Of a DNA stretch of 41,583 bases, positions 1 to 8,861 are shown piece after piece. Source of the stretch: Solirubrobacterales bacterium. Its GTDB lineage: Bacteria; Actinomycetota; Thermoleophilia; Solirubrobacterales; Solirubrobacteraceae. The stretch spans positions 1-41,583 of the forward strand of contig JAFASF010000385.1 in assembly GCA_019244745.1 (NCBI GenBank), read 5' to 3'. The translations under genes and the position numbers were made by a program. Each line of letters begins with the position of its first letter. The first letter of the stretch is position 1. Under the pieces are notes generated by a model. The model saw only the letters and a program-made list of their open reading frames with translations, did not search any database and was not told where the DNA came from.

Positions 1-1
1 G

Positions 2-565
2 AACAAGTTCGAACAGGAACGCAGCGCGCAGCTTTTCGGTCGCGCCTACGACACGCCGGCGATCGCTCTGCGGTTCTTCAACGTCTACGGCCGAAACCAG
101 GCCCTGTCCAATCCGTACACCGGCGTCCTGGCGATCTTCGCCTCGCGTCTGCTCAATGACCGGCCACCGATGATCTTCGAAGACGGCGAGCAGCGGCGCG
201 ATTTCGTCTCGGTGAACGATGTGGCCCGCGCGTGCGTGCTCGCACTCGAACGCCCTGCCCTCCAGACCGACGCGATCAACGTGGGCAGCGGCACCAGCGT
301 GACCGTGCGCGGCATCGCCGAGCGGCTGGCCCGGATCCTGGGCAAGGCGCACATCGAGCCCGAGGTCACCCACGAGTACCGGGTCGGCGACATCCGCAAC
401 TGCTTCGCCGACATAAGCAAGGCCCGGGAGGTCCTGTCGTTCGAGCCTAAAGTGGCACTCGATGACGGAATCCGCGACCTCGCCGAGTGGCTCGAAGGCC
501 AGGTTGCCGATGATCGGGTCGAGCAGGCTCGCCAGGAATTGACATCCAGGGGGCTCACCGTTTGA
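2..565 (+). CDS. NAD-dependent sugar epimerase/dehydratase (SDR), C-terminal part
   Basis: This is the 3' part of a gene cut by the window edge; the reading frame is open from base 2. Extended-SDR sugar epimerases act on nucleotide-activated sugars in the cytoplasm. The second residue visible, Lys in NKFEQER, sits where the catalytic Lys of the YxxxK motif is expected, so the Rossmann half and the Tyr lie outside the window. RFFNVYGRNQ, EDGEQRRDFVSVNDVA and NVGSGTSVTVR are typical of the substrate-binding half and resemble dTDP-L-rhamnose 4-epimerase-like enzymes. The stop overlaps the TTG start of the next gene (TTGA), so the two are probably translationally coupled. The family is clear; the exact sugar is not. 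Confidence 0.9.
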   Translation, partial: NKFEQERSAQLFGRAYDTPAIALRFFNVYGRNQALSNPYTGVLAIFASRLLNDRPPMIFEDGEQRRDFVSVNDVARACVLALERPALQTDAINVGSGTSVTVRGIAERLARILGKAHIEPEVTHEYRVGDIRNCFADISKAREVLSFEPKVALDDGIRDLAEWLEGQVADDRVEQARQELTSRGLTV

Positions 566-2640
566 GCCGGATCGTCGACACGATCCGGCGCGCGCCGGCG
601 CCCGAGCCTCGGCCGCGCGGCGGCGGTCCGCCGCGGGCGCGGAGAGGGGCCATGCCCGAGCTCGGCGTCGTCCAGTACTTCCACCTCGGCGACTACGACG
701 CCGCGGAGCGGGCGCTGGACGCGCTGTCGCAGCTGCCGATCAAGCAGCTGCGCACATCGATCTCCTGGTGCGACTGGCTGCGTGAGGGAGGCGAGGAGTG
801 GTACCGCTGGCTGCTGCCGAAGCTGACCTCGCGGATCTCCGTGCTGCCTTGCGTTCTCTACACGCCGCCTCACCTCGGCCTGCTGCCGAAGACCTCCTCG
901 CCCCCGAGGGACCCCCAGGCGTACGGGCAGTTCGTGGAGGCGGTGCTGCGGGAACACCTCGAGAGGTTCCCGTACGTAGAGCTCTGGAACGAGCCGAACA
1001 ACTACATCGAATGGGACTGGACGGTCGACCCCGAGTGGACGATCTTCGCCGAGATGATCGCGGGCGCGGCGTCGCGCGCGGCGAAGCTGGGCGTCAAGAC
1101 CGTGCTGGGTGGGATGAGTCCGTTCGACCCCAACTGGCTTGATCTGATGTTCACGCGCGGCGCGCTCGAGCACGTCGACGTGATCGGGGTGCACGGCTTT
1201 CCCGGCACCTGGGAGGCCGTGTGGGAGGGCTGGGACGCGCACGTCGCGCGGGTCCGCGAGGTGATCGGCCGCCGGGGCGGCGCCCAGCGGATCTGGGTTA
1301 CCGAGGCCGGCTACTCGACCTGGGCCAACAACGAGTTCGGGCAGCTCACGACGATGGACGAGTTGATCCACGCCCCGGCGGAGCGCGTCTACTGGTACTC
1401 ACTCGAGGATCTCGCGCCGGAGCGCGAGACGCTGGACGGCTTTCACTGCGACGAGCGCGCGTACCACTTCGGGCTGCGCCGTAACGGCGGGGAAGCGAAG
1501 CTGCTCGGACGGGTGCTCGCCGCCCGCGGCGTCCCCGGAGTCCGGGAGATGGTGCGGTTCTCCTCGCCGCGCGGAGCGCCGGCCCGCGGCAGCGTGCTGA
1601 TTACCGGCGGCGCCGGGTTCATCGGCACCAACCTCGCGGACCGGCTCGCTCGAGACGGGACACCCGTGACGATCCTCGACAGCCTGGCCCGTCCCGGCGT
1701 CGAGCAGAATCTGCGCTGGCTCAAGCGCAAGCACGGAAGGCTCGTCCGCGTCGAGGTGGGTGATGTCCGCGACACGTTCGCCCTGCGCCGCGCCATCAAA
1801 TCTTGCGAGCGGGTGTTCCACCTGGCCGCGCAGGTCGCCGTCACCACCAGCCTCGAGGACCCGCGCGCTGACCTCGGAGTGAATATCCAGGGCACGATCA
1901 ACGTCCTGGAGGAGGCGAGGCGGCTAACCGATCCGCCTGCGGTCGTGTTCACCTCGACGAACAAGGTCTACGGACGACTCGATCGACTGGAGCTCCGCCG
2001 GCGTGGCGAGCGCTACGAGCCGGTCGACGAGCTGATCCGGTCCCGGGGAATCGCCGAGCGCCAGGCGCTCGAGTTCTGCAGCCCCTACGGGTGCTCCAAG
2101 GGGGCAGCAGACCAGTACGTGCTCGACTATGCCCACAGCTACGGACTGCCCACGTGCGTGTTCCGGATGAGCTGCATCTACGGGCCGCATCAGCAGGGAA
2201 CCGAGGATCAGGGCTGGGTGGCTCATTTCGTCCTCAGCGCGCTGCGCGATGACCCGATCACCGTGTTCGGCGACGGCCATCAGGTCCGCGACCTGCTCTA
2301 CGTCGAGGACCTGGTCGACGCGCTGCTCGCCGCGTCCACCAACCGGCCGGCCCTGACGGGCCGGGCGTTCAACATGGGCGGGGGAGTCGCCAACGCGACC
2401 AGCGTCTCCGAGGTGATCGAGATGATTGGGACCCTTCACGGGGAGCAGCCAAAGACGATGGGCGCGGCCTGGCGCGTCGCTGACCAGCGCTACTTCGTCT
2501 CCGACACCTCCGCGTTCGGTGCGCTCACCGGATGGAAGCCGCGGGTGCCGCTCGCGAGCGGCCTGCGCGCGCTGTACGAGTGGCTCGCCGGCGAGCACGA
2601 GCAGCAGCGGCCGCTGCTGGTCGCCGCAGCGACGCAATAG
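562..2640 (+). CDS. Fusion of GH-A glycosidase-like TIM barrel and CDP-tyvelose/paratose 2-epimerase-like SDR
   Basis: This 692-residue protein has two enzyme domains. Residues about 31-325 look like a clan GH-A barrel: ELWNEPN carries a putative acid/base Glu144 and WVTEAGYST a putative nucleophile Glu248. Residues about 341-680 are an extended SDR with the NAD loop TGGAGFIG (348-355), TSTNKVYG, and YGCSKGAADQY with Tyr509 and Lys513. HLAAQVAVTTSLEDP and QGWVAHF resemble CDP-paratose 2-epimerase (tyvelose epimerase). The TTG start overlaps the upstream stop. An ATG at 652 would remove a basic, Pro-rich leader of 30 residues and is a plausible alternative. There is no signal peptide, so the glycosidase half is predicted to be cytoplasmic, which is odd for a polysaccharide hydrolase. 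It may act on an intermediate or bind sugar. Domain calls are firm; substrates are unknown. Confidence 0.88.
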   Translation: MSRIVDTIRRAPAPEPRPRGGGPPRARRGAMPELGVVQYFHLGDYDAAERALDALSQLPIKQLRTSISWCDWLREGGEEWYRWLLPKLTSRISVLPCVLYTPPHLGLLPKTSSPPRDPQAYGQFVEAVLREHLERFPYVELWNEPNNYIEWDWTVDPEWTIFAEMIAGAASRAAKLGVKTVLGGMSPFDPNWLDLMFTRGALEHVDVIGVHGFPGTWEAVWEGWDAHVARVREVIGRRGGAQRIWVTEAGYSTWANNEFGQLTTMDELIHAPAERVYWYSLEDLAPERETLDGFHCDERAYHFGLRRNGGEAKLLGRVLAARGVPGVREMVRFSSPRGAPARGSVLITGGAGFIGTNLADRLARDGTPVTILDSLARPGVEQNLRWLKRKHGRLVRVEVGDVRDTFALRRAIKSCERVFHLAAQVAVTTSLEDPRADLGVNIQGTINVLEEARRLTDPPAVVFTSTNKVYGRLDRLELRRRGERYEPVDELIRSRGIAERQALEFCSPYGCSKGAADQYVLDYAHSYGLPTCVFRMSCIYGPHQQGTEDQGWVAHFVLSALRDDPITVFGDGHQVRDLLYVEDLVDALLAASTNRPALTGRAFNMGGGVANATSVSEVIEMIGTLHGEQPKTMGAAWRVADQRYFVSDTSAFGALTGWKPRVPLASGLRALYEWLAGEHEQQRPLLVAAATQ

Positions 2641-2645
2641 AGGCC

Positions 2646-3581
2646 ATGCGCGCAGCGGTTCTGAGCGCCCCAAGGGAGCTGGTGCTCGCGGAGTGCCCGC
2701 CGCCCGACCCCGGACCGCGGGAGGTCAGGGTGAGGCTCGAAGGGGCCGGCATCTGCGCCTCCGAGCTGCCGCTGTGGGAGGGACGCGAGTGGTTTCGCTA
2801 CCCCCGGGATCCCGGCGAGCCTGGGCACGAGGGCTGGGGCAGGATCGACGCGGTGGGTGGACAGGTGGCGAACCTGCGGGCGGGACAGCGGGTTGCGGTC
2901 ATCTCCCACCGCGCCCATGCCGAGATGGACGTGGCCGAGGCCGCCCACGTCGTCTTGCTCCCGGACGCGCTCGGCCACGGCTCGCCGTTTCCCGGAGAGC
3001 CGTTCGCATGCGCGGTGAACGCCATGCGCCGCGTCGCCGTGCAGCCGGGGGAGCGCGTCGCGGTCGTCGGCTGCGGGTTCCTGGGACTGGTGTTGGTTCA
3101 GCTGTCCGCGGCATCCGGCTGCGAGGTGGCCGCGATCTCGCGCCGGACCACGGCGCTCGAGCTCGCGCGGGGGAGCGGGGCGGCGAGCGCATGGCGCCCC
3201 GGAGAGCGTTCGCTCGAACGACAGAGGCCGTTCGACGTCGTCTTCGAGGTGACCGGGCATCAGGAGCCGCTCGATCTCGCCGCCCGCCTCACCCGGGTGC
3301 GAGGACGGCTGGTGATCGCCGGCTACCACCAGGACGGGCGCCGCTCTGTGGATATGCAGCTGTGGAATTGGCGGGGCTTGGACGTCATCAACGCGCACGA
3401 GCGCGATCCCGCCGCGTACGTGGCCGGCCTTCGGGAGGCCGTCGCCGCGGTGGAGTCGGGGCGCCTGGATCCCGGGCCGCTCCTCACGCACCGGTATCGC
3501 CTCGAGGAGCTCGCCGAGGCGTATCGGATCTCCGCGGCGCGACCCGAGGGATTCATCAAGGCGGTGTGGTGCGATGCCTGA
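2646..3581 (+). CDS. Medium-chain (zinc-type) alcohol/polyol dehydrogenase
   Basis: This 311-residue protein belongs to the medium-chain dehydrogenase/reductase superfamily, which oxidises or reduces alcohols and sugars with NAD(P). The GroES-like half has GICASE (Cys37) and PGHEGWG (His61, Glu62), matching the catalytic zinc ligands. The Rossmann half has VVGCGFLGLVLVQ. It is shorter than the usual 340-380 residues, and the four-cysteine structural zinc lobe is missing. The ATG at 2646 is preferred because MRAAVLSAPRELVLAE is a typical family N-terminus; the frame stays open further upstream but there overlaps the preceding gene and is Ala/Arg-rich. It overlaps the next gene by 8 bases. In this locus it probably oxidises or reduces a sugar ring or side chain. 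Confidence 0.88.
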   Translation: MRAAVLSAPRELVLAECPPPDPGPREVRVRLEGAGICASELPLWEGREWFRYPRDPGEPGHEGWGRIDAVGGQVANLRAGQRVAVISHRAHAEMDVAEAAHVVLLPDALGHGSPFPGEPFACAVNAMRRVAVQPGERVAVVGCGFLGLVLVQLSAASGCEVAAISRRTTALELARGSGAASAWRPGERSLERQRPFDVVFEVTGHQEPLDLAARLTRVRGRLVIAGYHQDGRRSVDMQLWNWRGLDVINAHERDPAAYVAGLREAVAAVESGRLDPGPLLTHRYRLEELAEAYRISAARPEGFIKAVWCDA

Positions 3582-4572
3582 CCCGCGGCCGCGCCTGGGC
3601 TTCCTGGGGGTGGGATGGATCGGCAGGCATCGTATGCAGGCCGTCCAGCGCGCGGGCGCAGCCCACATCGCGGCGATCGCCGACATCGATCCCGAGGTGG
3701 CGCACGCTGCGGCCGCCACCGTGGGCTGCGCGGATGTCTGCCCCGATCTCGAGGAGCTGCTGTCGCGGGATCTGGACGGGGTGGTCATCGCCACACCAAC
3801 GGCGCTGCATGCACGCCATGTGAGTGCGGTGGTGGGGCACGGGATCCCGGCCTTCTGCCAGAAGCCGTTGGGGCGCACCGCCAGCGAGTGCCGCGAGCTG
3901 GTAGAGCTCGCGCGCAGCGCGGACGTGCGGCTCGGAGTGGACATGTCCTACCGGTACCTGGCCGCCGTGCGGGCGGCGCTGACGGCGCTTCGCGCGGGGA
4001 CCATCGGCGAGCCCCACGTCGCCGAGCTCGTGTTTCACAACGCGTACGGACCGGATCGAGAGTGGGCGCGAGATGCCGCGCTGGCCGGAGGCGGCGCCCT
4101 GGTCGACCTCGGCTGCCATCTGGTCGATCTCGCCCGTCTGTTCTTCGGAACCGTCGCCGCGGACCGCGTCCACGCGGACCTGTTTGCATCCGGCGCGCGG
4201 CTCGGCCCCGATCCCTCGCGGGTGGAGGACTTGGCGCTGGCCCAGGTGACGCTGACCGACGGACGGGTGCTGCGTATCGCCTGCTCGTGGTGGCTGCCCG
4301 CGGGTACCGATGCGCTGATCGAGGCGTCGTTCATCGGCCACGGACGCGCCCTCACGATCCGCAACGTCGGGGGGTCGTTCTACGACTTCGAGGCGCTGCT
4401 GGTGGAGGGCCGCCGCTACCGGCGGATCTGTGAGCCTCCCGACGATTGGGGCGGTCGGGCCCTGGTCGAGTGGGCGTCGCGGCTGTCCTGTGACCGCTCG
4501 TTCGATGCCGAGGTGGAGCAGCAGGTGGACGTCGCGCGGGTGATCGACCAGATCTACGGGAGGGCGGCGTGA
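3574..4572 (+). CDS. Gfo/Idh/MocA-family NAD(P) oxidoreductase
   Basis: This 332-residue protein is of typical length for glucose-fructose oxidoreductase/inositol dehydrogenase-type enzymes, which oxidise or reduce sugar hydroxyls. The N-terminal Rossmann motif is LGFLGVGWIGRH. The family's EKP motif appears as QKP (Gln96-Lys97-Pro98), with the catalytic-pocket Lys kept. DLGCHLVDLARLFFG matches the conserved GxHxxD region of the C-terminal domain. The ATG overlaps the end of the upstream dehydrogenase by 8 bases, and the stop overlaps the GTG of the next gene (GTGA). Two consecutive redox enzymes suggest a two-step or ring-oxidation modification of a sugar. The substrate is unknown. Confidence 0.92.
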   Translation: MPDPRPRLGFLGVGWIGRHRMQAVQRAGAAHIAAIADIDPEVAHAAAATVGCADVCPDLEELLSRDLDGVVIATPTALHARHVSAVVGHGIPAFCQKPLGRTASECRELVELARSADVRLGVDMSYRYLAAVRAALTALRAGTIGEPHVAELVFHNAYGPDREWARDAALAGGGALVDLGCHLVDLARLFFGTVAADRVHADLFASGARLGPDPSRVEDLALAQVTLTDGRVLRIACSWWLPAGTDALIEASFIGHGRALTIRNVGGSFYDFEALLVEGRRYRRICEPPDDWGGRALVEWASRLSCDRSFDAEVEQQVDVARVIDQIYGRAA

Positions 4573-5618
4573 GAGTTCTGCTGGTGGCGGACGTCGTCGG
4601 CGGAGCTGGCACGTTCGTCGGCGAGCTGACCCGCGCCCTGACCGTAGGCGAGACGGAGGTTCATCTAGCCCTGCTCGGCCCGCTGCGGCGCCGGAGTGAA
4701 TTCCAGCGGCTCCGCGCGAGCTCGTGCGAGCTGCGCGACCTGCGCCTGGAGTGGATGGAGGAGCCGTGGGCGGATGTCGAGGCGGTGGGCGAATGGGTGG
4801 AGGAGCTGCGCGAGCTGCACCGTCCCGACCTGATCCACATGAACACCTTCGCGCCGGTCCTCTCCCGCGCGGTGCCGGTGCTTCTCACAGTGCATTCATG
4901 CGTGCTGACGTGGTGGCGCGCCGTTCACGGGCGGCCGGCGCCCGCGGCGTGGGCGCGCTACGAGCGCCTTGCGCGGGCCGCGATCGAGCGAGCCGAACTG
5001 ACCGTGACGCCGACGCGGGCTCTGCTGTCCGATCTCGTGGCCGTCTACGAGCGCCTGCCTGGGGCCAGGGTGATCCCCAACGGCCGGTCGGTCCGGCAGA
5101 CCGACCGGCCGGGCGCAGACCGCCAGAGGCTGGTCGTTAGCGCAGGGCGCCTCTGGGACGAGGCGAAGAACGTCGATCTCCTCGCGCAGGCGGCCGGCGC
5201 GATTCACGGTCGCGTGGCCGTCATCGGCCCGGGGCGGGTCTCCGGCGTCGATGCGCTCGGGGCGCTCGACTCGAGCGCGGTGCTCAACTGGTTCTCGCGC
5301 GCCGCGGTGTTCGCCGAGCCCGCGCGCTACGAGCCGTTCGGGCTGGCGGCGCTCGAGGCCGCGCTATGCGGCTGCGCGCTGGTGCTCGGCGACATCCCGA
5401 GCCTCAGGGAGGTGTGGGGCGAGGCGGCGACGTTCGTCTCCCCCCACGACGCCGACGCTCTCGTGCATGCGGTCAACCGGCTGCTCGACGATCGGATTCT
5501 GCGGCAAGAGGCCGCGCGCCGGGCGCTCGCGGCCGCGGCGCGCTTCTCTCCGTCGGAAATGGCAAGCGCCTACTCGGATGCTTACAGGCAGCTGGTTGCG
5601 GCGGGGGCCCCGGCATGA
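4569..5618 (+). CDS. GT4-like glycosyltransferase
   Basis: This 349-residue GT-B glycosyltransferase starts at a GTG inside the previous stop. The N-terminal half begins MRVLLVADVVGGAGTFVGEL, a group-1 acceptor domain. The C-terminal half contains VVSAGRLWDEAKNVDLLAQAA and the EX7E nucleotide-sugar motif (Glu255 to Glu263, EPFGLAALE). Retaining GT4 enzymes transfer a sugar from a nucleotide donor to an acceptor at the cytoplasmic face. It is more canonical than the three CgeB-like enzymes that follow. The stop overlaps the ATG of the next gene (ATGA). Family assignment is solid; donor and acceptor are unknown. Confidence 0.92.
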   Translation: MRVLLVADVVGGAGTFVGELTRALTVGETEVHLALLGPLRRRSEFQRLRASSCELRDLRLEWMEEPWADVEAVGEWVEELRELHRPDLIHMNTFAPVLSRAVPVLLTVHSCVLTWWRAVHGRPAPAAWARYERLARAAIERAELTVTPTRALLSDLVAVYERLPGARVIPNGRSVRQTDRPGADRQRLVVSAGRLWDEAKNVDLLAQAAGAIHGRVAVIGPGRVSGVDALGALDSSAVLNWFSRAAVFAEPARYEPFGLAALEAALCGCALVLGDIPSLREVWGEAATFVSPHDADALVHAVNRLLDDRILRQEAARRALAAAARFSPSEMASAYSDAYRQLVAAGAPA

Positions 5619-6703
5619 ACGTGAAGCTCTTCTGCCACTCGATCGTCTCCGACTGGAATCACGGCAACGCGCACTTCCTGCGCGGGGTCGCGCGCGAGCT
5701 TCGCCGCCGGGGACACGACGTCACCGTGCTCGAGCCCGAGGGCGGCTGGAGCCGGCGGAACCTTCTGCGCGAGGCTGGTCCGGCCGCGATCGAGGAGTTC
5801 CGGGCGCTGTTTCCGGAGATTCCGAGCCGCACGTATCGGCTCGAGCGGCTCGACCTCGACCGCGAGCTGCGCGACGCTCACCTGGTCCTCGTGCACGACT
5901 GGAATGAGCCCGCGCTCGTCAACCGGATCGGAGCGCACCACCGGACCCACGGCAGCTACAGGCTGCTCTTCTACGACGCCCACCACCGCGCGGCGACCGC
6001 TCCCAAGCAGGTTGCCGCCTTCGATCTCCGTGGCTATGAGGCGGTGCTCGCGTTCGGCAGTCTGATCCGCGACCTGTACCTCGAGCATGGCTGGGCGCGC
6101 CGGGCGTACGCGTGGCACGAGGCGGCCGACGCGGCACTGTTCCGGCCGATCGACGGCCGTCCACGAGCCGGGGAGATGGTTTGGATCGGGAACTGGGGCG
6201 ACGGCGAGCGCACCGCGGAGCTGCGGGAGTTCCTGCTTGATCCGGTGCGAGCGCTCGAACTCGGCGGCCACGTGCACGGCGTGCGGTATCCCGCCTATGC
6301 GCGCCGGGCGCTCGACGCGGCCGGCCTCTCCTACGAGGGCTGGCTCCCCAACTACCGCGCGCCCGAGGCCTTCGCGCAGCACCGGGTCACCGTCCACGTT
6401 CCTCGAAGGGCCTACGTGCGGCGGCTTCCCGGCATTCCGACGATCCGGGTGTTCGAGGCGCTGGCGTGCGGAATCCCGCTCGTGTCGGCGCCCTGGGAGG
6501 ATCGCGATCGGCTGTTCACGCCCGGCGAGGACTACCTCGTGGCGCGCGACGGGAGGGAGATGACGGGGCATTTGCGCACCCTCCTGCGTGATCCGAGCGC
6601 GGCCGCGCAACTGGCCGCCAACGGGCTGGCCACGATCCGTGCGCGGCACACGTGCGCCCACCGGGTCGATGAGCTGTTGGCGATTGTCGAGGAGTTGCGC
6701 TGA
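5615..6703 (+). CDS. CgeB-like glycosyltransferase, copy 1
   Basis: This 362-residue GT-B-like protein resembles the spore-maturation CgeB and 'glycosyl transferases group 1' families. The start is the ATG overlapping the previous stop. The N-terminus MNVKLFCHSIVSDWNHGNAH is parallel to those of the next two genes, as is the C-terminal donor-site segment RVFEALACGIPLVSAPWED. A conserved LVHDWNEPALVNRIG lies in the N-terminal half. The three tandem genes look like diverged duplicates, each perhaps adding one residue to a glycan. The stop shares one base with the next ATG (TGATG). No membrane segment is evident. Confidence 0.87.
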   Translation: MNVKLFCHSIVSDWNHGNAHFLRGVARELRRRGHDVTVLEPEGGWSRRNLLREAGPAAIEEFRALFPEIPSRTYRLERLDLDRELRDAHLVLVHDWNEPALVNRIGAHHRTHGSYRLLFYDAHHRAATAPKQVAAFDLRGYEAVLAFGSLIRDLYLEHGWARRAYAWHEAADAALFRPIDGRPRAGEMVWIGNWGDGERTAELREFLLDPVRALELGGHVHGVRYPAYARRALDAAGLSYEGWLPNYRAPEAFAQHRVTVHVPRRAYVRRLPGIPTIRVFEALACGIPLVSAPWEDRDRLFTPGEDYLVARDGREMTGHLRTLLRDPSAAAQLAANGLATIRARHTCAHRVDELLAIVEELR

Positions 6704-7791
6704 TGCACATCGCGTTCTTCGGCTCGAGCCTCGTCTCCGCTTACTGGAACGGTGCGTGCACCTACTACCGCGGGATCGTCCGGGCGTTGGCGGGACGCGG
6801 GCACCGGGTGACGTTCTACGAGCCCGACGCGCTCGACCGCCAGCGCCACCGGGACATTCCCGATCCGACCTGGGCTCGGGTGGTCGTCTACGAGGCTCCG
6901 GAGGAGGCGGCGGTGCGGCGGGTGGTCGGCGTCGCGGCGAGCGCCGCGGACGTGGTCATCAAGTGCAGCGGCGTGGGAGTCTTCGATGACATCCTCGAGC
7001 GCGCGGTGCTCGACGCCCGCCGGCCGGGCGCGCTGGTCATCTTCTGGGACGTGGACGCCCCCGCCACGCTGACCCGGCTGGAGCTCGAGCCCGCCGATGG
7101 CCTGCGCGCGCTGGTGCCCGACTACGACCTCGTGCTCACCTACGGCGGCGGCGCCCGGGTCGTGAGCCGCTACGAGGCGCTCGGAGCGCGGCGATGCGTG
7201 CCGATCTACAACGCGCTCGACCCCGACACGCACCATCCGGTGCCCCCCCAGGATCGGTACCGCGCCGATCTGTCGGCCCTGGTCAACCGGCTGCCCGATC
7301 GCGAGGCCCGGGTGGAGGAGTTCTTCTTCTCCGTCCTGGAGGAGCTGCCGGACCGACACTTCGTGTTGGCCGGCGCCGGCTGGGAGGATCGCGCCGGCGC
7401 GGCCAACCTGCGGTATCTCGGACATCTTCCTCCGGCGAGTCACAACGCCTTCAACTGCTCACCGCGGGCGGTGCTCAACGTGACCCGTGACTCGATGGTG
7501 GTCAACGGCTGGTCGCCCGCCACCCGCGTTTTCGAGGCGGCGGGCGCGGGCGCGTGCGTGCTGAGCGATGCCTGGGAGGGACTCGATCATTTCCTGACCC
7601 CGGGCTCCGAGGTGATCGCGTGCGCCAGCGGCGCCGACGTCGTGGCCGCCCTCGAGGACCTGGACGCAGAAAGCGCCCGCCGGATCGGTGCCCGCGCCCG
7701 CGAGCGCATCCTCGAGGAGCACACCTATGCCCATCGGGCCGAGCAATTCGAGGACCTCCTGACCTCCAGCCAGGTGGGGACGCTCGGGTGA
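6703..7791 (+). CDS. CgeB-like glycosyltransferase, copy 2
   Basis: This 362-residue second member of the tandem set starts MHIAFFGSSLVSAYWNGACT, followed by YYRGIVRALAGRGH, in register with copies 1 and 3. The C-terminal donor-binding region is RVFEAAGAGACVLSDAWEG with LTPGSEV after it, equivalent to the EX7E region of GT-B enzymes but without the canonical second Glu. VIFWDVDAPATLTRLE is shared with copy 3 (FYDIDTPVTLAKL) and not with copy 1, so copies 2 and 3 are closer to each other. It overlaps its neighbours at both ends. The sugar substrate is unknown. Confidence 0.87.
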   Translation: MHIAFFGSSLVSAYWNGACTYYRGIVRALAGRGHRVTFYEPDALDRQRHRDIPDPTWARVVVYEAPEEAAVRRVVGVAASAADVVIKCSGVGVFDDILERAVLDARRPGALVIFWDVDAPATLTRLELEPADGLRALVPDYDLVLTYGGGARVVSRYEALGARRCVPIYNALDPDTHHPVPPQDRYRADLSALVNRLPDREARVEEFFFSVLEELPDRHFVLAGAGWEDRAGAANLRYLGHLPPASHNAFNCSPRAVLNVTRDSMVVNGWSPATRVFEAAGAGACVLSDAWEGLDHFLTPGSEVIACASGADVVAALEDLDAESARRIGARARERILEEHTYAHRAEQFEDLLTSSQVGTLG

Positions 7792-8861
7792 AAGTCACGA
7801 TCCTCGGCCTTTCGATCACCTCCTCGTGGGGGAACGGGCACGCCACCAACTACCGGGCGCTTGCCCGCGCGCTTCACGGCCGGGGCGACGAGGTGACGTT
7901 TCTCGAACGCGATCGCCGCTGGTACGCACAGCACCGCGATCTCCGTGATCCGCCCTGGTGCAGCGTGTTCCTGTATGAGTCGGTGCCCGCTTTGCGCTCC
8001 CGTTTCGCGGGGTTGATCGCCGAATCGGACGTCGTGATCATCGGCTCGTTCGTCCCCGACGGGGTCGAGGTCGCGCGGTGGGTGCTCGGCCGGGCGCACG
8101 GGCCGGTCGCGTTCTACGACATCGACACCCCGGTCACCCTCGCCAAGCTGCGCGGGGGCGATGATGAGTACCTGAGCGCCGAGCTCGTGAGCCACTTCGA
8201 TCTGTATCTGTCGTTCACCGCGGGGCCGGCGCTCGACGCGTTGCGCGAGCAATTTGGCGCGCGACGGGCGGAACCCTTCTACTGCTTCGTCGATCCCGAC
8301 GCGTACCGGCCGCTGGAGCTGGCATCACGGTGGGCGCTCGGCTACCTCGGCACATACTCCGCGGGTCGCCAGCGCGCGCTCGACGAGCTCCTGCTGGCGC
8401 CCGCGCGCCGCCTCCGCCACGCGCGCTTCGGGGTCGCCGGGCCCATGTACCCGCCGGAGATCGACTGGCCGGCGAACGTCGATCGCATCCAGCATCTGCC
8501 TCCGGGCGAGCACCCCCGGTTCTACTGCTCCGCCTCGTTCGCGCTGAACCTCACCCGGCCAGAGATGCGCGCGGTCGGCTACGCCCCCTCGGTCCGCCTG
8601 TTCGAGGCCGCCGCCTGCGGGGTGCCGATCATCTCCGACCGGTGGCCGGGCATCGAGACGATCCTCGAGCCCGGCGAGGAGATCTTCCTCGCCGACAGCT
8701 GCGAGGACGTGGTGCGGATCCTGCGCGAGACAGCGGTGGCTCAGCGGCGGGCGGTGGGGGCCGCGGCGCGGCGCCGGGTGCTCTGCGAGCACGCCGCCGA
8801 GCGCCGCGCCGAGCAGCTGCACGAGCTGGTGGGCGAGTTGGCGGGGGAGCCGGTGCAATGA
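7788..8861 (+). CDS. CgeB-like glycosyltransferase, copy 3
   Basis: This 357-residue protein starts at the GTG inside the previous stop (GTGA), giving the family-like N-terminus MKVTILGLSITSSWGNGHAT. An upstream extension of the frame is Arg/Gly-rich and overlaps copy 2, so it is rejected. FYDIDTPVTLAKL and RLFEAAACGVPIISDRWPG match the equivalent blocks of copy 2. It is predicted to be a cytoplasmic GT-B transferase working in sequence with its two paralogues. The stop overlaps the ATG of the methyltransferase gene (ATGA). Confidence 0.87.
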   Translation: MKVTILGLSITSSWGNGHATNYRALARALHGRGDEVTFLERDRRWYAQHRDLRDPPWCSVFLYESVPALRSRFAGLIAESDVVIIGSFVPDGVEVARWVLGRAHGPVAFYDIDTPVTLAKLRGGDDEYLSAELVSHFDLYLSFTAGPALDALREQFGARRAEPFYCFVDPDAYRPLELASRWALGYLGTYSAGRQRALDELLLAPARRLRHARFGVAGPMYPPEIDWPANVDRIQHLPPGEHPRFYCSASFALNLTRPEMRAVGYAPSVRLFEAAACGVPIISDRWPGIETILEPGEEIFLADSCEDVVRILRETAVAQRRAVGAAARRRVLCEHAAERRAEQLHELVGELAGEPVQ

